Source: Piromyces finnis (lineage: Eukaryota > Neocallimastigomycota > Neocallimastigomycetes > Neocallimastigales > Neocallimastigaceae). From it: 64,000 nucleotides of DNA. The position numbers and the translations under genes are program-made. The notes under the pieces are model-generated. The model made no database searches. It was not told the DNA's origin and worked only from the letters and a program-made list of their open reading frames with translations. Positions 55,459-64,000 of the stretch are shown here, piece by piece (the stretch's first letter is position 1; each line of letters opens with the position of its first letter). Location: the NCBI GenBank assembly GCA_002104945.1, contig MCFH01000031.1:299501-363500 (forward strand). Reading direction: 5' to 3'.

Positions 55459-57153
55459 TCATGAAGTTTTCAATACATATTTTCTAAATAATGCTGCTTT
55501 AGCATGAGATAATTCCTTGCCATTTACTAAAAATGAATAATTAGTATGTATAAAAGCATCTTCAGTACGATAGCCATAACCATATTCTGAACGAGAGTTA
55601 ATAATATCAAATGAGATGGTATATCTAGGGGAAACTCGATATTTCCAAATAGCTGATATATTTGATACGGGACGACCCGAGCAGGTCACAGTATAATCAA
55701 TTTTATTGGTTTGATAATATTGTATACATTGTTTGCATTTTTGTACTGACGTTGGTAATTCTAATGTGTCCATTGTTGAGAGGTCATTTTTTAACTTATT
55801 GTGTTCATAATCTTGATAATGTTCCATAGAACATGGAAGTTCTTCCGAAGGTCGATCATAGAATAAAACAATATTATTACCATACTCATATGGTATATAA
55901 ATACGTAAACCACCCAAGTAAGAAAAACCAAGTCGAGAAGAGAAATAATCAATAAAAAGAATTTTTTCTATCGGTATTTCTTTTTCAGAGTTATTTAGCA
56001 TTTTATAAAGATAATTAGGTTGTAAATAGGATGAATCACTGCCATTCAATTTCATTCTATCATTTTCCTTTTTCACATCTGTAATATATTTATCACTTGA
56101 AGGATTTAAAACTTCACCAAAAATATACCTATCACCTTGAAATACACTTGTCACTAAACTATTTAGGCATTCTATTTGATCACTAGTATATTTCCAATAA
56201 TCTGACCAATTATTTGGATTATCTAGAATAATAAAGAAAAAATGACAAGTTTGTCTTAAACTTAAAATTGTATCAAAATCACTTGACATTGCAATGTGAA
56301 TTAAAATTTCTCTTGGGAAATAAGATAATATAGGTGGTGTTTTACAACTCTTCTGGATATGCCCTTTCAATACGACTTCAGAATTTACATTATGAAATGA
56401 TGACGGTATTGAGGTTAATGGAGTTGAAATTGCTGGAGAAAGAGATAATATTTTATTTTTATTTTCTCTATTATTATTATTTCTATCCCTTTTATTATTT
56501 ATTAGCCATTGTGGATTTTCATCTATATTACACCTTTCTAAATTTAATGAAAGAGTAGAAGGGGTTGAATTTGATGACAATGAATTATATAAATCAATAT
56601 CTGAACTTGATTCTAAATTTGAATCAATTACATTAGAATAATGATTATCAATATTATCATTATTCATTATTATATCCTTTTCAAATAATGTATTACTACT
56701 ACTACTATTTATCAAACCTGTAGAAGCATTCAGAACATCTTTGTAATTCTTTGTGAAATCGGTTTTTGAAGTTGATGATTGAGTTAAAGAAAAATCATTA
56801 TTTTTTATATACTCATATTCAGTAAACATTGTAGTATTCTCTGAAACCCATGTTCCAATACTACTATGACTTTCAAAAGTATCAGAACTACCAGCTTCAC
56901 TATCACATTCACTATTTGAATTGTAATTATCGGATGTTATTGTATTATTATTATTATTATTATTGTTACATAATAAATTAAAATTATAATTTCTAACACC
57001 AGAATGAATAGATTTTTCTTTCAAATTACCAGAGGCGTCATTGTTTTTAATGTTTTTTTTGTTTGAATTATGTTTCTTTAATATGAAAGGTTTAAATAGT
57101 TTTTTTATTTTCAAAAAGCTTTGCTTTTTCTTTGAATAGGAATCAATATCCAT
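55459..57153 (-). CDS. F-box-like protein with an unrecognised C-terminal domain
   Basis: One exon, 564 residues. The N-terminal ~270 residues are Ser/Asn/Asp-rich and disordered with a basic start (KKKQSFLKIKKLFKPFILKKH). An F-box-like motif follows at about 273-320: ILSYFPREILIHIAMSSDFDTILSLRQTCHFFFIILDN...WSDYW, with the Pro-Arg-Glu-Ile/Leu entry and the LRQTC helix typical of F-boxes that bind Skp1 in SCF ubiquitin ligases. The remaining ~240 residues form an ordered, Tyr-rich region with conserved-looking blocks (FSYLGGLRIYIPYEYG, CKQCIQYYQ, SRSEYGYGYRTEDAFIHTNYSFLVNG); it could be a substrate-recognition domain but I do not recognise it. It contains no LRR or WD repeats. Confidence 0.75.
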   Translation of the reverse strand: MDIDSYSKKKQSFLKIKKLFKPFILKKHNSNKKNIKNNDASGNLKEKSIHSGVRNYNFNLLCNNNNNNNNTITSDNYNSNSECDSEAGSSDTFESHSSIGTWVSENTTMFTEYEYIKNNDFSLTQSSTSKTDFTKNYKDVLNASTGLINSSSSNTLFEKDIIMNNDNIDNHYSNVIDSNLESSSDIDLYNSLSSNSTPSTLSLNLERCNIDENPQWLINNKRDRNNNNRENKNKILSLSPAISTPLTSIPSSFHNVNSEVVLKGHIQKSCKTPPILSYFPREILIHIAMSSDFDTILSLRQTCHFFFIILDNPNNWSDYWKYTSDQIECLNSLVTSVFQGDRYIFGEVLNPSSDKYITDVKKENDRMKLNGSDSSYLQPNYLYKMLNNSEKEIPIEKILFIDYFSSRLGFSYLGGLRIYIPYEYGNNIVLFYDRPSEELPCSMEHYQDYEHNKLKNDLSTMDTLELPTSVQKCKQCIQYYQTNKIDYTVTCSGRPVSNISAIWKYRVSPRYTISFDIINSRSEYGYGYRTEDAFIHTNYSFLVNGKELSHAKAALFRKYVLKTS

Positions 57154-58293
57154 AATATTATTATGAATAATATAATATATGAATTTTTTATTATATAATG
57201 GTTATAATTTTTGATATTAAAATAAATGTAATGTTTTTAATAAAAAAATTATAAAATACTTTATTAAATAATTTTTTCAATTCTTAACTTCTCTTCAAAT
57301 ACTTTTAAATAAATATACATATATATTATTCTATAAAATCTTGATAGTATTTTTCTTAAAAAAAAAATAAAAAAAAAAAGAAGAAAGAAATGTTATTGAT
57401 AAGATTTATTTCAAAATTTTCATTAACTATATGAAAAGTTTTTTCTTTCAATAATTTAATAATGATTATTAATTCGTTAATGTACTTTTTTATAAAAAAA
57501 ATTACTGTTTTTTTCTTTTGTATTTCAATATAAAAATATAAAAAAATGTATTGAAAACTATATTTGTTGTATTATGGTTAATAATAGGTAAAAATATGAT
57601 GAGTTCATAGTGTAATAATAGATTATATAATAAATGAATAAACAATTAATGTCTATGTCTTCTATATTATACTGAAGGTAGGCTCTTTCAATTTACTATA
57701 ATAAGGAAAAATAGAAATCACTTTTCTGAATTCAATTCAATTATAATTATAAATAGTTTTAACAAGTCATTAAAACTAAAATACTGAAATTGAAATCAGA
57801 ATAAGTATTATATATTTATTGTTATTTCTGATAATATCAAAAATAAAATATGTTAATGAGATAAATAATGGAAAGAAAAAATAAGTAAACAAAAAGAAAA
57901 AATATAAAGAAAAATAACTAGTATATGTTATAATTATTAAGGGTGGTTTTTTATATATTCTTCCTCCTTTAATTAATTGTTGTTTTATGATTAATTTAAA
58001 AAGTTAATCAATTAACTTTTTTTTTACCATAAAATTTTAAATATTAATATTTTTACAATTTAATCTATTCTTTAATATTAAAATATATTTAAAATTGTTG
58101 AAAAAAAAAAAAGAAATTAAATTACTATTTATATTGTGGTACATTAGAATATATTGTATTGATCGAATATATTATCAATATAAATATTAATTTATAATTC
58201 ATTTAAATTCCACAAATATCAAAAAAGAATAATTTAAAATATGAAAATATAAATAAAATGAATAATAATAATAATATAATAATAATAATAATA

Positions 58294-58386
<93 letters not shown>

Positions 58387-58597
58387 GCAACATTACATCA
58401 TTATTTCATTTTTATTCAAATAATGGTTTAATTTTAATTAAATGTTGAAAAGTATACATTAAAACTTGGAATTACTAAATAAATTTTATAAAAACTAGCC
58501 TTTATTAAATTTAAAAAATTATTATATACATATTAGATAAAAATTTTATTTTAACCTATAATATTTATATAATTTTTCTTTTTTTTTTTCTATTTAT
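57154..58597. other. Intergenic with AAT array
   Basis: AT-rich spacer of 1.4 kb; the only structured element is the microsatellite at 58261-58386. No gene recognised. Confidence 0.65.
58261..58386. repeat. (AAT)n microsatellite with periodic interruptions
   Basis: AAT units interrupted three or four times by an AT dinucleotide (AATATAAT), about 126 bases, downstream of the orphan gene. Confidence 0.95.
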
Positions 58598-59542
58598 TTA
58601 CTTCTTATTTTTCTTTTTGTTTTTTTTTTTGCTATTTTTATTACTTTTCTTTATGTTTCTTTTGCTATTTTTATTTTTTGGTTGATTTCCGTTATTTGAA
58701 ATACTTTCTTTATTGTTTTCTTCATTATTATTTTCTTCTTTAATATTATAATTATCAATATTGTCATTGTTATTATCATTGTCAATGACATCGTCATCAT
58801 TAATGTCATAGTTATTATGAATTTTATTTATTATTGATAATTTAAGTTTTTCATTCTCTTTATATATAGTTGGCATATAATGAGGTGAAAATAATTCAGT
58901 AGCACAAGTTAATCCATTGCTTGCTTTAATAACAATGAAAAAAATTCTACAAGTATAAGCTTGAAGGATAGGAATAGGCATATATTCTTTTAAATCACCT
59001 ATTGGTATTTCTTCCACAATTGAATTAATTAAATTGCTAGGCAAATAAGAATACCGTTGTATTTTTTTAAATTTTTTCTCTTCATATTCTTGAAATAATT
59101 CCTGACATTCAATCTCATCCCAATAATGATATTTCGTTATAATTAAATAAACTTCCGCCTTTATATTTCTTTTTTTAAAAAAATTAACTAGTTCTCTAAA
59201 AGAGTAAGGATAAATAACATGTTGACGGATGATGTCATCAAAATTATAAAACATTTGTTCTGCATAATTTATATTTATAGAATTATATTCATATTTAAGT
59301 TTATTGACATTTAATCTCTCATCATAGTTTTCGTTTGAACATACATAAGCAATATGTGTAGATTTTAATATTGGCTTAATTTTATCACCATAATCATTTG
59401 GGTCATTATAATAGATATGATGTTTTTCCTTATATTCTTCTAATAATGATCCATATAATTGTAAATCTTCCATTAGTCTAATCATTGATTCAAGAGAATC
59501 TTTATTTCTCTTGTTTTTTTCATATCTTTTATTTCTATTCAT
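58598..59542 (-). CDS. Hypothetical protein with ordered core and lysine-rich tail
   Basis: One exon, 314 residues. The N-terminus is basic (RNKRYEKNKRNK). The core, about 15-240, is well-mixed in composition and looks folded, with Tyr-rich segments (KYHYWDEIECQELFQEY, YSYLPSNLINSIVEEIPIGD) and a hydrophobic strand-like block (CRIFFIVIKASNGLTC). The last ~75 residues are Asn/Asp-rich and end in an almost pure Lys/Asn tract (KNSKKKNKKKNKK), as in proteins that bind nucleic acid or enter the nucleolus. No signal peptide or membrane span is visible. I do not recognise the family. The composition of the core argues for a real gene rather than chance. Confidence 0.65.
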   Translation of the reverse strand: MNRNKRYEKNKRNKDSLESMIRLMEDLQLYGSLLEEYKEKHHIYYNDPNDYGDKIKPILKSTHIAYVCSNENYDERLNVNKLKYEYNSININYAEQMFYNFDDIIRQHVIYPYSFRELVNFFKKRNIKAEVYLIITKYHYWDEIECQELFQEYEEKKFKKIQRYSYLPSNLINSIVEEIPIGDLKEYMPIPILQAYTCRIFFIVIKASNGLTCATELFSPHYMPTIYKENEKLKLSIINKIHNNYDINDDDVIDNDNNNDNIDNYNIKEENNNEENNKESISNNGNQPKNKNSKRNIKKSNKNSKKKNKKKNKK

Positions 59543-59660
59543 GATAATTTATAATTAAAAAAAAATAGAAATAAAAGAGATAAAATATTATTATGGATAT
59601 AATACTATATATTATATAGTATTAAAAAAAGGAAAAGAATAAATTGTTAATAAGCTATAT

Positions 59661-59720
59661 TTGGTCATAAATATAAATTAAAAAAAAATTTTTTTTTAAT
59701 TTATATCATTTTATGACCAA
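59661..59720. repeat. Imperfect inverted repeat, about 28-base arms
   Basis: Starts TTGGTCATAA and ends TTATGACCAA, with inner TATAAATTA / TAATTTATA and an A/T centre; the arms differ by a small bulge. It lies just upstream of the orphan gene start at 59542. Confidence 0.85.
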
Positions 59721-59738
59721 TTTATAGACCAATTTATA
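59715..59738. repeat. 12-base direct duplication
   Basis: GACCAATTTATA occurs twice in tandem. The first copy overlaps the right arm of the neighbouring foldback. Confidence 0.9.
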
Positions 59739-62700
59739 GATATAAATTAGTAACAAATTATTAACTATTTATATGGATATATTATATTAAAAAAAGAGAA
59801 TTATAAAATTATTCTATATATATTTATAAATATCATTTATGAGTTGTTATAATATTATAATTAAACTATTAAAATAAATTATATTAGTAAGATACCATCT
59901 TCGTGATAAAGGACTCGATTTAATATAATAACACTTTCTTGGACATTATATGATCAATCTATTATATTTCTAAAAATCAAAACAATTATTAAATATCATA
60001 ATTTATTATAACAATAGGTGATAACAATAATAATGATGAATAAATAAAAATTATATATTTATTAATTTGTTTAATAACACTTCAGAAAAAAAAAAATTTT
60101 AACATTAAACCAAATAATTAATTTATTTTTAAAATTTTGTCAAACTAATAATAATCATTAACTTAATGACTAAAACTGATTATAATAATTATTAATTTAC
60201 ACAAAAATGAAATAATTACATTTGATAAATAATAATTTAAATTATATTTTTCAACAATATTTTTTTTAAATATTCCAAACAAGAAATAAGTAAAGCTTTG
60301 AATATGAAAAGCAAAAACTATATAAGTAATAAAATAATAAAATAAATGATATTTATATAAATATTATATATTTCATATTTAATATATATACATTAAAATT
60401 GTTTAGATCACTTCATTTTACTGGAAATTGTAGTATCTAATTTTATTATTAAAATTATAAAATTTTCTATCAAATACCTTAATTCTGTAAATAGATATAA
60501 ATATAATATTTTTTATATATTACAATAAAAGTTACTATGGATAAAATAATTTTTATCTACTTATAATTAAAATATATACAGATCTTTTAAAAGTTTACCA
60601 ATGAACCAATATTAAATTATAAAATATTGAATCATATTCGTAATATTAGCATTCCAAAACTCTCTAAATAAATAAGTGAAAAGAAGCAAGAAAGAAAACT
60701 AAATTATATCACTATTAAATATATAATCAGAATAAAATGTTATTCTATTAAAAAAGTATTATGTGAAGTATTATAATTATGATATAATAAAAATATTACA
60801 AAAATTTTTATATATATTATTATTTCTTTTATACAATTATTTTATCTTTATTGAATTATTATATTAAAATATTATATATATGTATATATTGATTAAAAGG
60901 AAAATAAAAAAGAAGAAATAAAAATATAATTGTTAATATGGATGTCTACAACTTCTATGACATTTTATATTTTGAAAAAAATATTAATTCTTCAAAAAAA
61001 AATTATTAAAAATTAAAAAAACAAGAGTTTTAATATAAAAATTATTTCAATATAATACAGAATTTAAATTAATTTTTTTGGAAATAAATATTAATATAAA
61101 AATTTTAATTTGTTTATATACCATAAAAAGGTTTCATCCCTATATAAAAATATATAAAAAGAAAAACCTTTTAAATAGTATAAAAAATTATAATAATAAT
61201 GGTTAATGGTTTAATAAATAACAAAATAAAAAAATATATATAATTATTATCGGGTTTTTATATTATTCTATTTTATTAATAATTATTGATATAAGCTAAA
61301 AATTATTTTATTAATATTTTTAATATATCATTTATTATAAAATAAATAAAAATTATAAATATGTAATGTAATATTACTATTATTTAATCTCAATATAAAA
61401 TCAAGAAACAAAATTAAATACTTTTTTATCGTAATTATATTGAATTTATTATAATAAAATAAATTGATATATATTATAATTATTTAAAAGGTTATTGTTT
61501 GATTATATAAATTTTATTCTCATAATACTTGATTTAATATTTTATATTCATAAAATGAAAAAAAATAAATAAATATAAAGAGATATAATTATGAAAAAAA
61601 AATTGGTGATTATTTATTTATAAAAAATAAAATAGCAGTAGTATTGAAATATATGTATTTTTTTTATTGACAAAATATTGAAAAGATTGATGATGAGTTA
61701 TTACTATAAGAGAGGTAAATATTTTTTATATTAATATTAATTAAATTAGCTTTTCTTGGTTACCAATTCTATACTCGTTTTGTCATAGTTATTTTATAAA
61801 ATTCACAAATTTTTATTTTACAAAAAACATAAATATCAATGATTTTAGTTTTTATTAAAAACTAATAATTTAAATTTTATATATAATATTAAATCTTCAA
61901 TAGCTTTTTACTAAAAAAAAAAAAGAGTATTTTACATAATTTGGTAAAGATAATAAATTAAACATCTTTGATAAAGAATTGTTGATTCAAAAATAACACT
62001 AATTCAAATAAATATTTTAGTTTTTATTTATTTATATGCTTATAAAGACAAAAAAATATTAAAATTAAATCAATAAAATATAAAAATAATATAAATAAAA
62101 ATATGAAAAACAATTTTAAAAAAATAGAATGAAAATTAAATTAAAAAATGAAATATTAAAAAAAAATAATACTTTTTCATAATTATAATATACATTTACC
62201 AATTATTAAATATTAATAATATGATATTTTTATTGATATTTTATTAAATATATCCCATAATTTCACGTTACAAATTAAAATAGTAATTTTTCTTATATTA
62301 AATATATTAATATATTTTTCAATTTATTTTTTTTAGTTGTTTACTTTTCATAAAATTCATTTCTATAATTTTTATGGAACACTTTTCATTTCATAGTTAT
62401 TTTTTAAACAAAAGTTTTATTACAAAGATATATATTTATTTTCTCCATACTTTGTAATTTTTTTATCATTTATATCATTTACACTTTGGTGTAATCTGAA
62501 TATGAAAATTTTTTTTGTTGAGGAATAATATATAATATATAAGGTTGGGTTATATTATAATTTCTATTTTTTAATTATTCCTTATTTGTTTTTGTTTTGG
62601 GGTCATTTCATTTATATTATTTTTCATAATATATTATCAATATATAAAAATATTTTTCTAATTTCCTTTTATAGAAAACAATTATTTGCTTGTGTAATGG

Positions 62701-64000
62701 AAACTTTAAGTATTCCTTTTATGGTTATATTTAATTTTCTTTTTTTATTCTATTTTCTAAATGTAACACTACAAAAAAAAGTGAGCAATAGATAAAAATA
62801 AATAAATATATATATTATTAATTTTTTTAATGAATTCAAAAAATAATATCATTAGTAACATTTAACTATTTTTTCGTTTTAATTATTCTTTATTCATTTT
62901 TATTAACTCTTTCAACATATTATAATTATTATATTATTTATTTTAAGTTTAGTCTTTTTTATTTCCTATATAGCTTAATCATTCACTTTTACTATATTCT
63001 ATAATAAATAAAATTAAAAATTTTTTAACTAAATATAGTTGGTCCAATGATGTTATTTTAATAATAATTTTAATTTAAAAAATCATTATTATTTATAAAA
63101 AAAGCATTCTGTAACATCTTAAAAGTAAATGAATAAAGGATAATAAATAAATATATTATCAATATCCAATTTCAACAATAAATTATTTACATAACATATT
63201 AACTGTCTATTAATTTTCTTTCATGCTTCTTTCTTTTTTATTTATTTCTTTATCACTTAAGGTCGTTACTGATTATAATTAAACCTTTATTTTTAATTAC
63301 CTCCAATCAATGCATAAAAAATAAAATTAATTAAAAAATTTGGTTCTTTTTTTTTTTTATTTTTCCATAATTACAAAAGATATAAATTAAAAATCGATTT
63401 TAATATATTGTTTTACATTTTATCTAATATAATTTAAAATAATAAAAATAAATAAAAGATAGGTTACATTTTTTAATATTTCATAATAATAATACAAAAG
63501 AAAAAAAAATGGAAAGAATTTGAAGACTTTTTATTAATATTTTATTAGTGAAATATGATTGATAATTATTGTTATACAGAAAAAAAAAAAGATAATAATA
63601 ATAATTATTATTATTTTTTTTTTTATAGATATATTATTGAAATAGATTATTAATAATGCTATTTGATATTTCTATATTATATTATTGTGAATCTTTTTAT
63701 AATTGGAAATAATATATAATTATATTGAAGAAAAGCAATTTCTTTTTTTTATTATAATCAAAGTATGTATAAAATGATTTTTAATTATCATTCAATATTC
63801 ATTTATTATGACATAGTGAATGTAAATTTTCTATATATTTATATTCTTTTTTAAAAATAACATTTATAATTATTATTTTTTCAATTAAGAAAAATTGGTT
63901 AGAATATTATAATATTATTACAATAAAAATAGATTAATTATAAAAGTTGAAATTTATTTAATTTAATATGATTTGTTTATTTAATAATTCTAAAGATTTA

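Larger units (their letters stand above)
59543..64000. other. Gene-poor 4.5-kb end of the window
   Basis: No gene recognised. A foldback and a 12-base tandem duplication lie at 59661-59738. One plus-strand frame (62586-62795, 69 codons) is open but rich in Phe, Ile and Leu in the manner of random T-rich sequence. Confidence 0.65.

Noticed and set aside
62586-62795. Plus-strand 69-codon frame
   Set aside because: Hydrophobic residues follow base composition; no homologous motif, no splice partner seen.

Overview
The window looks like nuclear DNA of a eukaryote with very high A+T, most probably an anaerobic gut fungus (Neocallimastigomycota). The reasons are intergenic DNA that is almost only A and T, long homopolymer and AAT/TAAA tracts, asparagine-rich proteins, short AT-rich introns with GTAAGT/GTATNT donors and AG acceptors, and a gene set that includes a CotH-family surface protein, a GH114 glycosidase, a PCL/Pho80-type cyclin and a UTP16/NOL7-type nucleolar protein. 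A dictyostelid was considered because of the poly-Asn tracts, but the gene set fits a fungus better. The assignment is an inference. All exon maps below were built by hand from splice sites and reading-frame phase.

Layout. 0.5-5.4 kb, plus strand: a three-exon CotH protein with signal peptide and GPI-like tail, then a seven-exon LETM1/Mdm38 homologue. 6.0-10.5 kb, minus strand: a leucine-rich-repeat protein and a long AT-hook/UTP16 gene that two separate open frames had hidden. 12-17 kb, minus: a secreted GH114 enzyme with a Thr/Lys linker and a Cys-rich single-pass membrane protein with a PPxY tail. 18-25 kb, minus: a giant Asn-rich cyclin. 30-37.6 kb, plus: a rhomboid protease and a 12-exon M13 (neprilysin-type) metallopeptidase. 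43.5-47.7 kb, plus: a 1402-residue PX-domain protein in one exon. 48.4-59.5 kb, minus: a seven-exon coiled-coil/W2-like/acidic protein, a metallophosphoesterase, an F-box-like protein and an orphan with a lysine tail.

Between the genes lie long stretches without recognisable genes (5.2 kb at 25.1-30.4, 5.8 kb at 37.6-43.5, 4.5 kb at 59.5-64.0). They hold microsatellites, homopolymers and a few clear foldbacks. No rRNA, confident tRNA, transposon, CRISPR or operon was seen. Neighbouring genes have no evident shared pathway, as expected in such a genome; the two membrane proteases at 30-37.6 kb are merely adjacent. The most interesting points are the LETM1 homologue in an organism expected to carry hydrogenosomes, the cyclin whose frame breaks inside a compound AAT/ACT microsatellite, the coiled-coil/W2-like architecture, and the perfect 19-bp hairpin in the 5-kb desert.
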